Positions 34,795 to 44,401 of a stretch of DNA of 64,000 nt are shown here, one piece after another. Location of the stretch: the NCBI GenBank assembly GCA_964609675.1, contig CAZSRX010000022.1, positions 6,888 to 70,887 on the forward strand, given 5' to 3'. The position numbers and the translations under genes were made by a program. The DNA comes from CAZSRX01 sp964609675 [NCBI: uncultured Bacteroidota bacterium]. GTDB taxonomy: Bacteria > CLD3 > SB21. The notes below the pieces were generated by a model. The model was not told where the DNA came from. It searched no databases and was given only the letters and a program-made list of their open reading frames with translations. The stretch's first letter is position 1; every line of letters starts with the position of its first letter.

Positions 34795-35310
34795 TTATTT
34801 GAAAGATTCATCCAGCGCGTCGCCGAGCAGAGAACCGAATTCCGAATCAATAAGATCCTTGGCGCTGTCCTCGGTCATATTCGACTGGTCCTCGAAAATT
34901 TCGAGCAGATTCTGGATAGCCTTTTTAGTATAGATACGTATCAATCCGAGCGTGACGCTGGTATCAAACACCACGACCAGGAAGAAGTTATCCCCAACGT
35001 TGGAAAGGTATACGTTGCGTTTTTCCCCCTCGTGGAACAGCAGCTTAAATTTAGCGTCCTCGCCGACCAGCTTGGCCATTTCGGCGGTGGCGGCAAAATC
35101 GCTTGCCGCAAGGGCCGACAGCACGGTAGTGTTCATCTTGTCCGTGTTGCCACGCTGACTGATCAGCTGTCCACTCATGTCCGCGAACAGAATGGCCGAC
35201 GCTTTGGTCTTGGCGGCCAGTTCGGACAGCACTTTCGTCACACCCTCAAACTGCTTGCCGTTCAAAATAATCTGCTTGCTGCCATCCTTCAATTTTCTGG
35301 TTTGCAACAT
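34795..35310 (-). CDS. Roadblock/LC7 domain protein (MglB-like)
   Basis: A 171-residue roadblock/LC7 protein, the family that includes MglB, the GTPase-activating partner of MglA. The domain covers ~10-130, with GVTKVLSELAAKTKASAILF and the middle strand GQLISQRGN, and ends in a helix with VTLGLIRIYTKKAI. An additional ~35-residue acidic C-terminus follows. Start set to ATG 35310, which has GAGGGTGA at good spacing; a GTG at 35319 would add three residues. It lies 51 bases upstream of the MglA-like gene on the same strand, so the two are likely partners. Confidence 0.88.
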   Translation of the reverse strand: MLQTRKLKDGSKQIILNGKQFEGVTKVLSELAAKTKASAILFADMSGQLISQRGNTDKMNTTVLSALAASDFAATAEMAKLVGEDAKFKLLFHEGEKRNVYLSNVGDNFFLVVVFDTSVTLGLIRIYTKKAIQNLLEIFEDQSNMTEDSAKDLIDSEFGSLLGDALDESFK

Positions 35311-35431
35311 AACGGTCACCCTCTGCTATTATTATTATTAATCAGTATAACCCACATAGATAAACCCGGTTCGGAATTTTTTTACCGCAAGTTTAGTGTA
35401 AATATTTTTATCCTAACAATCAATGATTTTT

Positions 35432-36208
35432 TTATGAAATCCGTTTTCGTTTCAGCCGTTCGATGGCCGCCTTGAGACTTTCGCGGAGCCGTTCAATGGC
35501 ATTGGCCAGATCGCCAATCTCGTCCTTGGCTTCCACGCGGACGATGCTTTCCAGGTCGCCCATACTGATCTTGTCGGCCGATTCGGTCAAGTAGAGAATC
35601 TGCTTGGTCAGCCGGTTGGAAGCAATCAGGGCAATGATCATGGCGACCAGCACGGCAAAAGCCAGCACGCCGCCGACCAGCAGGGCGGTGTTACGGATAA
35701 TGTCGTCCATGTATTTGCGGGACATGCCCACATGCGCGTAACCCAGCACGGACTCGCCGATCGGGGTAGAGATCTCATAATTTTCGATTTCCACCGTCTC
35801 GCCCTTTTCATTAACATTCTGCACCCGCGTCAGGTCAATCTTGTAATCGCCTTTGGGGGTACGGATAACGTTTTCCTGCAGCACCTGCCGCTGGTTATAG
35901 GAACCGATCTTGAACTTCTGGGCGGCGACTTTCTGATCTTTATCGGAAATATATACGTACGACACGGCGGTAAACCGTGACGAGATGTCCACCAGATTCT
36001 GGATGTCGACTTCGTCGTCGCCGACCAGTGGCCGTTCACTCTGTTTGCCCAGCGTGGTTGCAATTGCCTTGCCGCGTTCGGTCAACTCGGTCTGTAGGGA
36101 ATCGGACACCAGGTACACCACCAGGTAGGTGATGCCGATGCCAAATATCAATGCGCCAGATAAAATGATGATAGGCACTTTCCATTTGAGACTTAACGCT
36201 TTTGCCAT
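35432..36208 (-). CDS. Membrane sensor with extracytoplasmic domain and HAMP, no output domain
   Basis: A 258-residue membrane protein: first helix at ~10-33 (VPIIILSGALIFGIGITYLVV), an extracytoplasmic sensor region (~35-170) with the PAS/dCache-like stretch FTAVSYVYISDKDQKVAAQ, second helix at ~175-195 and a HAMP domain (~197-248) containing DKISMGDLESIVRVEAKDEI. It ends after HAMP with a short basic helix; there is no kinase, methyl-accepting or cyclase domain. It might signal through protein contacts with the neighbouring roadblock or DUF4388 proteins. Membership of the MglA cluster is by position (spacings of 77-121 bases). Confidence 0.82.
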   Translation of the reverse strand: MAKALSLKWKVPIIILSGALIFGIGITYLVVYLVSDSLQTELTERGKAIATTLGKQSERPLVGDDEVDIQNLVDISSRFTAVSYVYISDKDQKVAAQKFKIGSYNQRQVLQENVIRTPKGDYKIDLTRVQNVNEKGETVEIENYEISTPIGESVLGYAHVGMSRKYMDDIIRNTALLVGGVLAFAVLVAMIIALIASNRLTKQILYLTESADKISMGDLESIVRVEAKDEIGDLANAIERLRESLKAAIERLKRKRIS

Positions 36209-36285
36209 AGGTTACTCCAATTTATTTCCGCTAACGCTTAGTATGGTAATGAACGGCCTTCTTCCGAAGGCGTTCGGGATATCCG

Positions 36286-37089
36286 TTAATGCAAGGACTT
36301 AATCTTTTTCAGCATCAGTTGTTGGAATGCGACTTGTTTGGCCGGATCGTAAATTTCATTACTGATACCTTCCACGAGGCTCGGTATTTTATCTTTGGGG
36401 AAACTTATGCGGGTTTCACCGAAGCCTTCAATCACGTCGTCAATAATAATGGAAGCCACCGGCCCGATAATCTGTACCAGTTCGTTCTCCAGATTGGAGA
36501 AGAAGTTGGAACTGACAACTTCTTTCATGACGGGTTTGCCGCTGGCGCCGATATCCGCCAGACCGGCTTCCATAAGAGCCGCCATGATGGTAGCCACCTC
36601 GATTTCACGGGTATTAAGTTTATCCGCGATTTCGGTTACCGAAAGTTCGCCGGCTTCCAGGGTATTCAGAACTTCCCAATCTTTGCCTTTGAGTTTCACG
36701 TTCGGCGGGGGTTCCTGCCCGGTTTTCTTGAACCGAATCCGGAAAGAGGGTATAATATGACAAATTTTCTGCCAGGCCTGATAGTGCTGAGTGCCTTCGC
36801 TCAGAAGCGTGCCGGTATCTTTTTCGATGGTTTTCTGCGCTGTGGTTTCTTCAGGATCAAATGCAAACTTGCCGTGATTCCACAAAATCAGTTCAAAGAA
36901 CGCCGGCTCGCCCAGGTAATTACCGCACAGCGCATGGATAATGCGCCCGCCGCTCAGATAGATCTCTCCGGTTTCCTGGTGCTCTTCCTTCTGAAGCAGC
37001 AGCCGTCCGTCCCGGTCGCCGGACACTAACAGTTTGAGAATGTTAATGACCTCAATGTAAGCCAAACTTCCGGATAGTACATTAGACAT
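36286..37089 (-). CDS. DUF4388 (PATAN-like) domain protein with winged-helix segment
   Basis: A 267-residue cytoplasmic protein. The N-terminal ~105 residues are a DUF4388 domain: SGSLAYIEVINILKLLVSG, DGRLLL and the typical GEIYLSGGRIIHA turn. DUF4388 domains are found in signalling proteins of myxobacteria, cyanobacteria (PatA type) and FCB bacteria. Residues ~130-190 look like a winged helix (VLNTLEAGELSVTEIADKLN), and the C-terminus (~195-267) is a helical domain with ELVQIIGPVASIIIDD, similar to segments in bacterial roadblock/serine-kinase regulators. Part of the MglA cluster. Confidence 0.8.
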   Translation of the reverse strand: MSNVLSGSLAYIEVINILKLLVSGDRDGRLLLQKEEHQETGEIYLSGGRIIHALCGNYLGEPAFFELILWNHGKFAFDPEETTAQKTIEKDTGTLLSEGTQHYQAWQKICHIIPSFRIRFKKTGQEPPPNVKLKGKDWEVLNTLEAGELSVTEIADKLNTREIEVATIMAALMEAGLADIGASGKPVMKEVVSSNFFSNLENELVQIIGPVASIIIDDVIEGFGETRISFPKDKIPSLVEGISNEIYDPAKQVAFQQLMLKKIKSLH

Positions 37090-37134
37090 ATGAATAACTC
37101 CTCAGGAACGGGTTATTGAAATATAAAAAAATCC

Positions 37135-37572
37135 TTAATTAACGGTTTCTACCAGCGTCCAGCTTTCCGGGTCCATATTGCTGCGGACCAGATAACTCCG
37201 CCGGGATGTCTCGATTTTGGAAGTGCGCTTCTGGAACTTCTTGTCGGCTTCCAGGTCGGCAATAGCCACATTGACAGTTAGGCGGAGCATGGCCACGCTG
37301 ACCTCCGGATTGCACAGAATGATGATATTATAGTTGTTCTGGGTATAAGCGAACACGCGCCCGTTTTCATATTTTAGGTCGTATTCATGAATATGGCTGC
37401 CCAGGCGGTCAAATATAGCGGCCATCTGGACCACGTCCTTCGCGATTTCCTGATAAATTTCAGCGTCCAGACCGGGAGCCAGTTTATTATAAACCAGCTC
37501 GCCGTCGTTAAAAAACATAAACGAGGCTTTGACGCCGTCCACTGAATCGATTTCTTCTAGCTTGTCTTTCAT
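37135..37572 (-). CDS. Small roadblock/LC7-like protein
   Basis: A 145-residue protein that follows the roadblock pattern: an N-terminal helix with LEEIDSVDGVKASFMFFNDG, a central helix IYQEIAKDVVQMAAIF, the strand pair KYENGRVFAYTQNNYN and IIILCNPEV, and a final helix LRLTVNVAIADL. No catalytic residues are expected. It lies between two DUF4388 genes in the MglA cluster, consistent with a second regulator or dimer partner. Recognition is structural and by context. Confidence 0.7.
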   Translation of the reverse strand: MKDKLEEIDSVDGVKASFMFFNDGELVYNKLAPGLDAEIYQEIAKDVVQMAAIFDRLGSHIHEYDLKYENGRVFAYTQNNYNIIILCNPEVSVAMLRLTVNVAIADLEADKKFQKRTSKIETSRRSYLVRSNMDPESWTLVETVN

Positions 37573-37620
37573 AGGTTAATCCGGATTCTCTTTTACCGCG
37601 CCTGTCGGCCGCTTATGGTT

Positions 37621-38274
37621 TTATTGAAAAGAAGCGTATATTTTTTCCAGTGCTTGTTCGACGCCGTCGGGATTGGCTTTCAGGTCAATGTTGAGCTCTA
37701 CCACGTCGTCTTTCCATTTCGTCAATATCTTTCTATCGGCTTTGCCGCTGATATGGCCGGCCTTGACGGCCCCGGATTTGGATGCCCGTCCGACTTTATC
37801 GATCTTGCGAAGAATGAACGCCATGGCGGCGGCGGCGCGTTTGCCGTTGGCGATGCCTTCTTCCATGAGAATTTCGCCGAACAGACTGCAGATAAGTACG
37901 CCGTTCACGCCGTTAATATTCTTAATGCCCTTTGAAATTTTACTCAGCGCGTCACCCTTGGCTTCCAGAGCTTCGTCAATCAGGCGCAGACCTTCAAGAA
38001 GAAGATTGCTCCACGGCGTGTTGATCGTACGTTTGGGCGGCGGCACATCATTCTCAACCCGAAACGGCCCTTCTTTAATCTGCAGGATCTTATAGATCGC
38101 TTCTTCGCCTTCGATATTGCCGTAGGTCGCGTGCACAATATTGCCATCCGAAAAATATATCCGGCCGTTCACCTTATGATGATCCACGGTGAACATGGAA
38201 TTGTTCTTTTCCATGCAGTTCAGCTGAACAATATTGGCCAGTTTCAGATCTTTTAAATTTCCAACGAGAGCCAT
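37621..38274 (-). CDS. DUF4388 domain protein with roadblock-like C-terminus
   Basis: A 217-residue protein. Residues ~1-95 are DUF4388: MALVGNLKDLKLANIVQLNC, VNGRIYFSDGNIVHATYG and EEAIYKILQIKEGPFRVE. Residues ~110-217 resemble a roadblock fold (NINGVNGVLICSLFGEILME, then a helix and DVVELNIDLKANP). It is the second gene of the MglA cluster, 36 bases after the receiver gene. The DUF4388-plus-roadblock pairing suggests a scaffold between receiver and GTPase; this is inference. Confidence 0.82.
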   Translation of the reverse strand: MALVGNLKDLKLANIVQLNCMEKNNSMFTVDHHKVNGRIYFSDGNIVHATYGNIEGEEAIYKILQIKEGPFRVENDVPPPKRTINTPWSNLLLEGLRLIDEALEAKGDALSKISKGIKNINGVNGVLICSLFGEILMEEGIANGKRAAAAMAFILRKIDKVGRASKSGAVKAGHISGKADRKILTKWKDDVVELNIDLKANPDGVEQALEKIYASFQ

Positions 38275-38310
38275 GTGTCACTTACCTCACTGATAGGGGT
38301 TGGGCATGCT

Positions 38311-38685
38311 TTATTTTAATGCCTCACTGATAATTTGTTTCATAAGCTTGATCTCAAAAGGCTTTTCCACATAGCGGTAAGCGCCGGAACTGAGCGCTTC
38401 TTCCTTTTTTTCGTCGGAACCGTAAGCCGTCATAATGATCACATGGGTCTGCGGGCGATCGGCTTTGATGCGTTTCAACAGTTCGATGCCTGTGATTCCC
38501 GGCATGGTAATGTCCGTGATGACTATGTCAAACGGTTGTTCGCTGAACTTCTCCCAGGCTTCGTTACCGGAAGAGGCCGTCACGACTTCGTAATTCTCCT
38601 TGGAAATGATGAAACTCTGATACAAGCTGAATGTCAGAGTTTCTTCATCATCCACGATGAGAATGCGTTTGAATTGTTCCGACAT
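38311..38685 (-). CDS. Single-domain response regulator (CheY-like)
   Basis: A 124-residue receiver without output domain. The acidic pocket VDDEE, the phospho-acceptor in VITDITMPG (Asp ~57), the switch Thr in IIMTAYG and the Lys in VEKPF are all present. It is the first gene of the seven-gene cluster and probably transmits a kinase signal to the DUF4388, roadblock and MglA proteins. No kinase is encoded in the cluster. Confidence 0.92.
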   Translation of the reverse strand: MSEQFKRILIVDDEETLTFSLYQSFIISKENYEVVTASSGNEAWEKFSEQPFDIVITDITMPGITGIELLKRIKADRPQTHVIIMTAYGSDEKKEEALSSGAYRYVEKPFEIKLMKQIISEALK

Positions 38686-38887
38686 AAGACCCTCTTAATA
38701 TCTGTATATAAAATCGTTCTTAAAATTCTGATTTATTTTCACCGCGCTGTCCCTTATTCGGAATAGCCGATTAGGTTTATACTTGTCCTGACTTAAGGCA
38801 AGCAGAATATAGTCAATAAAACCTATTTTGTCAATAAATTTAATTAAACCTAATAGTTATTTATCCGATTACGCCAGCCGTGCAGGG

Positions 38888-41800
38888 CTACTTGATTAAT
38901 AGCATTTTCTGCACCTGGCGGCCTTTACTCGTTCGGAAGACGCTGAAGTACAGGCCGGCGGCAACACGGGAGCCCTGATCGTTGGTCCCGTCCCAGATCA
39001 CCCGATACCATCCGGCGGATTGTTCCTTGAGCCGAAGCAGGGTGCGTACTTTTTGACCCAATACATTATACACCTCGATACTCACGTGATCGGCGGCAGA
39101 TAATCCGTAGATGAGGGTCGTCTGCGGATTAAACGGGTTGGGATAATTGGGTTGTAAAAGAAATGATTGGGGCTGCGACGGCGCTATCATTTTTTCCGGA
39201 TGATAGACTTTTATACCGTCATACGAAATATCCGCCAACCGGTAATACAGAGTATCTGAAATGGCCGCAGCGCTGTCAGTAAACGTATAATCCGTTCGGC
39301 TGGATTTATTACCCTGGCCGGGAATTTCCGCAAGGGTTCCAAAGTCCCCGGTGGCGTACCGTCGCTGAACCAGAAAGAACGCGTTGTTGATTTCCGATTC
39401 CGTACGCCAGGAAAGATGCACCCATCCGGTTTTTTCAGATCGCTCAACCCGGAAATACGCCAGTTCAACAGGTAGGGTAATATCCGCGCCACCGACAGGA
39501 TCGGCAAAGGTAAAATAGCCGCCTTGAAAATCATTAAACACATTACTGGTAATCGTTCCGGACCAATTCGCGGAGCCTGCACCCCCGATTAACTGCCAAA
39601 TATTGGAATTATCCAATTGGGCTAGCCGTAATTCCGATCCGAGTTGAACGCTGTCGGAATTTCCGGGAGTGCTGATATAGGTTAACGTGATTTGCGCGTT
39701 GGTGAAGGAGCCACCGCTTTGGGTGATATTCCAATAATGCACCCCGGAGATATTATCAATTGTGGCGGTATTGATGGCAGTCGTGGGAAGATCAATCAGA
39801 GGGTTACCGTTGATTTGCTGACTCGTAATTGTTACGGGGCTACCGCTAACCGTGGCCAGATTGACGGTTACAGGCTGAATGTCGCCGCGTGAGCCGGTCT
39901 TAAATTGAAAACTTTGCGGGGAAGCGGAAACCGGAAATATTTTGGCCAGAGCCCCTTCCACATAGCTGGTATTGCTGCCGCCTGATAGCGTAGCTGGAGC
40001 GGAGAGGGTTAAAACATTACCCCCGCTGATATGAATGATCCCTTTGGTCAGGGTCAATGTTTGATTAATGGTGATATTTTTTAGAAATCGCAGAGTGTCG
40101 TTTTTATTAACGATCACATTGGCATTTGTCCCAAACGCCAGGGTTCCGGCGCCATAGATTTTTTGTTCAACATTACCGACGAAAGAAACATTCATCGTCG
40201 TATCCATTCTTAAAATACATCCCGATTGAATATTAACACTGCCATTGTAATTGACACCGCCGGTCAAATTTAACGCAAGAGAACCCTGAGAGATAATTAA
40301 GCTATCAAGGGTAAGCATGGAACCACCGGTGGCATATTGATAAAATGAAGGATAATCAATTACCACATTGGCATAGGTTCTTCCGGAAAAAGAAAGAGCG
40401 CCGCTTTGCTGATGAATATAGTAACTTCCGGTTTGAAATGTTACTTTGGAGTTCGGTGCCGATAAACCGAACGGATTGGCGCCAGCCTGATTAATAATTT
40501 TAGAGCCTGTTTCAAACACGGCAATATTAGCGGTTCCGGAATTTGTGAAAATATTTCCGGTAAAACCGGAGGATTGTGTCAGAGAAGATCCGTTGCGAAA
40601 ACGCATAGCGCCTGTTGTCACCGCATTCAATCGGTGCGCCGCATTGCTGAAAGTCATATCACCGTAAATGGAGGCGGTTGCGCCGGTGTTCAGAACGATA
40701 TTTAAAATATTAGAACCGTTGATATTTAATTGGGAACCGCTGTTAACCTTTAAATCATAACTGCCTAAACCGTTCAGGGTGAGCGTGTTACCGTTGGTGC
40801 CGGCTTGCAGATTGACGGTGGTATTGTTGGTTACAATCAACTTTCCGATGGTTTGGGTCGGTACATTCGTTACGGTAACCGTTGCGCCGGAATTGAATAA
40901 TAAAACATCAGTGGTATCGGGAGCGCTGCGAGTGGGAGTCCAATTGGCGGCAACAGTGTAACTGGCACTTCCGGTCTGATTCCAGGTATAAAGATTAAGG
41001 GCGATGACATTAAAACTGGCTGTTGTGTCATTCACCAATCCTCCTGTATTCGAGGAGGCGATGCGAACATTATCTTCGATGGTATCCCATAGTAAATCAT
41101 ACCAGGTATAAGTACCGGAAACCAGTGATTGGGTCAGCCCCGTTGAGGAGGATAAGGTTCCGGTTCCGGCGTTTTTGGATAAAGTAACAGAAGAGGTCGC
41201 GTCGGCATCAATATTGCCAAAACCGTCGGTGGCCGAAACGGTTAAATCAAATTCATCGTTTTGATAAGCGACTGTGGGTTCATTGAAAAAAGTTAAACGG
41301 TCCGCTGTAACCTCAATTTGATTGCGATCGCCGAATACACTGCTCGTGGCTCCCCCGGCGTCAGCGACCGCAAAAACCGAACCTGATCCGTCTGCGGAAG
41401 CCGATGTTACCTTGAATTGGAACTGCTGATTGTCCGTTACCGTACTTTCGAATGTCACATACAAATCCAGTGTTTTGGATCCGTTATCCGGTGCGGTAAC
41501 CGATGAGCCGCTTAATCCGGAAAAGGTAATCATTTCGGAGCTAACCATGATATCGGCAATCCGGGTCGTACCATCAAACAACGCCGCCCGCCTTAAAGTA
41601 CCGGCCCAGGATGAGACCGTATTGAAATTGCCTTTGCCGATCGAAATAGCCGACAGGGTTGTACCGGTCAGGTCCGGATCGGCGCTTCCTCCGCCATCAC
41701 GAATGGTGAAAGACCAAACCTTGATTCCATCGGATGTTGCATTGATGGCGGAATTTTGATAGGAAGCATAGGGGATGTTGGAGGGTTCATTGCCATTGGA

Positions 41801-44161
41801 TAGAATGTCCGATGTGCCGGTTTTGGTTGAATTACCCTTCAATACAATATCATCAATTCTTACCGCGATGGTACCGGATTTTACCCAACGCAATCTTAAA
41901 TTATTAATTTGGGCGCCGCCGGGCAGATCAATGACCGGGCTTAAGTACCACCCGGTCGGGGCGTTGGGGGCTTCATTGAAAGTAAAAGGAACATTGATAT
42001 AGGACGAACCATTCCAATAATCTAACGCCAGTGACGGGAGATTTGAAGCGTCTTCCTTTCGGTATCCAAATTGAATCGTGAGATAATTGTAGGTTGAAGC
42101 ATCAATACCTTCAATGGCAAAGCCGTATACACCGGAGGTCGAAGTAAACCAAACATTGGCTGAACCCGATGCGCCTGCATATCCTGAAGAAGGATTGGTA
42201 GTTCTAATGTCAGCCGGATTCGTTGCCCCGCCCTGGGTCATGGTATATTGGTCGTTGTCAAAACCGTCAGCGGTTTCATGCGCGGCAATTGTTGTGGTGC
42301 CTGAAACCGTACCCATGGTTTCTGTGAAAATGATCGTGCGCAAAATGACATCAAACGGAGCGGTGGTGTCATTCATCAGTTCGCTGAAATTGGTTGTACG
42401 GATCGTGACATTATTTTCTTTGGTGTCCCAGCGCAGATCATTCCAGGTAAAGGCGCCGGCGGATAAACTCTGAGTTAACCCCGTTGCGGAAGATAGGGTA
42501 CCAGTTCCATTTCCTTTGAGTAATTCAACCTGATCGGTAAAATCAAGATCAATCTGGTTATATCCATCTCTTGCAGAAACGGTCAGAGAGAAATCGGTAT
42601 TTTGAGTAACCAGAGTGGGTTCGTTGGTGCACACCAGTGTGGTAGCTGTTACTTCAATTCTGTTAGCGTCGCCGGAAGCACTGCTTTGTGCGCCGCCTGC
42701 ATTGGCGGTGGCAAATGTGGATCCCGCGCCGTCGGCGGTTGCAGAAGTAATGGTAAATTGAAATTGTTGATTATCCGTAACGGTGGAATTAAAGCTTGCC
42801 CGCAGATTGAATGTTTTAGTGCCGTCATCCGGGGCGGACAGTCCGCTCAGACCGCTGAAGGTGACCGTTCCTGAACTGACGGCGACTTCTGATAGTTCAG
42901 TTGAACCATCATAGATTGCAACTTTCCGGACATTCGCCCAGTTGGAGAGTGAAAACGTTACGGCAGTCAGTGTGGTACTTAACGCGTCGGCATCCGCGGA
43001 ACCGCCGCCGTCACGAATATCAAATCGGGCGACTTCCAGTGATGAACTCGTCAGATCATTTTCCTGATAGGAAGTATAGTCAATATTCGACGGCTCAGTA
43101 AAACCAGTGTTGCGGATGATATCGGAGGAATTGGAGGAACCACCGGTTGTTGTAAGATTTATAACATTAGAATTACAGCTCGTTATTGTACCCACTGAAT
43201 ATGCGCTTTCAGCTCTGATTCTGTAATAATAATTTGTGCCAGCTGATAAACCAGAAACAGCATAGCTTGATGTGGATTGTCCGTTTATCTGCAAATTGTT
43301 ATATCCGGAAACCATTGAAGTAAAAGCGGCATCAGTAGCAACATCTAACCTATATCCGGTTACACCGGTTACAGTAGTCCAATTGGCAGTAAATCCATTA
43401 GATGTTATTGATGTCGCTGCATTAGCGGTAGGAATAGGAGGTATTGGGTCAATTAATATATTATCAATATCTATCGTTCCTGAACCTTGTGTAAAGACAA
43501 ATTTAAGATCAGTAAGTATTTGAGTGGTTGTTGTAGCGTTTCTTTCGTCAAACTCTTTTGTAGTTCCTATCCAAACATCAAATTTATCATCCCCCAAGGA
43601 TTCACAAGTTCCATTTGGAGAAATATAGGAAATGCTCGATCCTGAATTATTAATAACCCAGGTTATAGTCTGTGTGCCTGAATAATTTGCAGTATTGGTG
43701 CTGGTACCAAGATCTCTTAAAGAAAATTGTCCAGCCGTTGCTGTCCAATTTAACCCAAATCTTGAATGGGTACTTGCATTAGGCTCTGCACTATTTGCCG
43801 TCCCAAAGCCACTACCAACCTGCCAAATAGCTGCAGTAGTTTGTGCTACTGAATTCCCAGAGACAGTTAAATCAAAACGATAATACATTGTTGTTGGAGT
43901 AGGGCTAAAGTCTGTAGTTCTCGAGTAACTTCCTGCGTTTCCTGTTCGTGCATATCTAAGCTTATTGCTTCCGGTAGTATTAATTGAAATTACAGTACCT
44001 GCACCCGAAGTACTTATGGCATCATATTGTCCATTATTCGGAGGAGATCCAACATATGATGAAACAACTGTAGAGCTTGAAAAATCTTGCTGAAAAACTT
44101 GCCCCCATCCCCATTTCCCCATCACCATCAGCATCATGAATCCAAAAAAAACGCGTCTCAT
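38888..44161 (-). CDS. Large secreted protein with tandem modules and PNPFNP/FlgD-like C-terminal sorting domain
   Basis: A 1757-residue exported protein with a signal peptide (residues 1-20). It has an N-terminal lectin-like region (~21-245), a fibronectin III-like domain (~246-340, TSNGFTANWTTVTGVTGYRL), then two related modules of ~280-400 residues, each with DGGGSADxD, a GLSGxxAPDxGxKTxxL block and SxTGLTQSLxxGxxTWxDLxWDT. A beta-helix-like repeat region (~1110-1480) follows. The C-terminus holds PNYPNPFNPQTTLIY, YNVLGQKVRTL and GxRVAAGLYF, as in FlgD-like/type IX secretion sorting domains of FCB bacteria. It is monocistronic; AAGGAAAAT precedes the ATG. Likely an adhesin or surface coat protein. 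Confidence 0.85.
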   Translation of the reverse strand: MRRVFFGFMMLMVMGKWGWGQVFQQDFSSSTVVSSYVGSPPNNGQYDAISTSGAGTVISINTTGSNKLRYARTGNAGSYSRTTDFSPTPTTMYYRFDLTVSGNSVAQTTAAIWQVGSGFGTANSAEPNASTHSRFGLNWTATAGQFSLRDLGTSTNTANYSGTQTITWVINNSGSSISYISPNGTCESLGDDKFDVWIGTTKEFDERNATTTTQILTDLKFVFTQGSGTIDIDNILIDPIPPIPTANAATSITSNGFTANWTTVTGVTGYRLDVATDAAFTSMVSGYNNLQINGQSTSSYAVSGLSAGTNYYYRIRAESAYSVGTITSCNSNVINLTTTGGSSNSSDIIRNTGFTEPSNIDYTSYQENDLTSSSLEVARFDIRDGGGSADADALSTTLTAVTFSLSNWANVRKVAIYDGSTELSEVAVSSGTVTFSGLSGLSAPDDGTKTFNLRASFNSTVTDNQQFQFTITSATADGAGSTFATANAGGAQSSASGDANRIEVTATTLVCTNEPTLVTQNTDFSLTVSARDGYNQIDLDFTDQVELLKGNGTGTLSSATGLTQSLSAGAFTWNDLRWDTKENNVTIRTTNFSELMNDTTAPFDVILRTIIFTETMGTVSGTTTIAAHETADGFDNDQYTMTQGGATNPADIRTTNPSSGYAGASGSANVWFTSTSGVYGFAIEGIDASTYNYLTIQFGYRKEDASNLPSLALDYWNGSSYINVPFTFNEAPNAPTGWYLSPVIDLPGGAQINNLRLRWVKSGTIAVRIDDIVLKGNSTKTGTSDILSNGNEPSNIPYASYQNSAINATSDGIKVWSFTIRDGGGSADPDLTGTTLSAISIGKGNFNTVSSWAGTLRRAALFDGTTRIADIMVSSEMITFSGLSGSSVTAPDNGSKTLDLYVTFESTVTDNQQFQFKVTSASADGSGSVFAVADAGGATSSVFGDRNQIEVTADRLTFFNEPTVAYQNDEFDLTVSATDGFGNIDADATSSVTLSKNAGTGTLSSSTGLTQSLVSGTYTWYDLLWDTIEDNVRIASSNTGGLVNDTTASFNVIALNLYTWNQTGSASYTVAANWTPTRSAPDTTDVLLFNSGATVTVTNVPTQTIGKLIVTNNTTVNLQAGTNGNTLTLNGLGSYDLKVNSGSQLNINGSNILNIVLNTGATASIYGDMTFSNAAHRLNAVTTGAMRFRNGSSLTQSSGFTGNIFTNSGTANIAVFETGSKIINQAGANPFGLSAPNSKVTFQTGSYYIHQQSGALSFSGRTYANVVIDYPSFYQYATGGSMLTLDSLIISQGSLALNLTGGVNYNGSVNIQSGCILRMDTTMNVSFVGNVEQKIYGAGTLAFGTNANVIVNKNDTLRFLKNITINQTLTLTKGIIHISGGNVLTLSAPATLSGGSNTSYVEGALAKIFPVSASPQSFQFKTGSRGDIQPVTVNLATVSGSPVTITSQQINGNPLIDLPTTAINTATIDNISGVHYWNITQSGGSFTNAQITLTYISTPGNSDSVQLGSELRLAQLDNSNIWQLIGGAGSANWSGTITSNVFNDFQGGYFTFADPVGGADITLPVELAYFRVERSEKTGWVHLSWRTESEINNAFFLVQRRYATGDFGTLAEIPGQGNKSSRTDYTFTDSAAAISDTLYYRLADISYDGIKVYHPEKMIAPSQPQSFLLQPNYPNPFNPQTTLIYGLSAADHVSIEVYNVLGQKVRTLLRLKEQSAGWYRVIWDGTNDQGSRVAAGLYFSVFRTSKGRQVQKMLLIK

Positions 44162-44356
44162 ATTTTCCTTTCAGAATGTGGGAATAGTAACATTTGAGGA
44201 TATTATAACAGATTTTTAAAGGTATAATTATCTGTCTGTTAACAAAAAAATAACCGTTCCCGGGTGCCTTATTTTAATACTAATCGCAGAAAAATTTACA
44301 GAAGTGTTAAGCGGGGCCTTTGGTTTGATCCGGATGCAATATTATAATAACCTTCA

Positions 44357-44400
44357 GCAAAACGATTGGAGCGATTCGTAAAAGAATCCCTCCAATCGTT
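44357..44400 (-). terminator. Terminator hairpin after the HDAC-like gene
   Basis: AACGATTGGAG (44361-44371) pairs with CTCCAATCGTT (44390-44400), with an inner GATTC/GAATC stem. On the minus strand only four T follow. It lies two bases after the gene's stop codon. Confidence 0.7.
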
Positions 44401-44401
44401 A

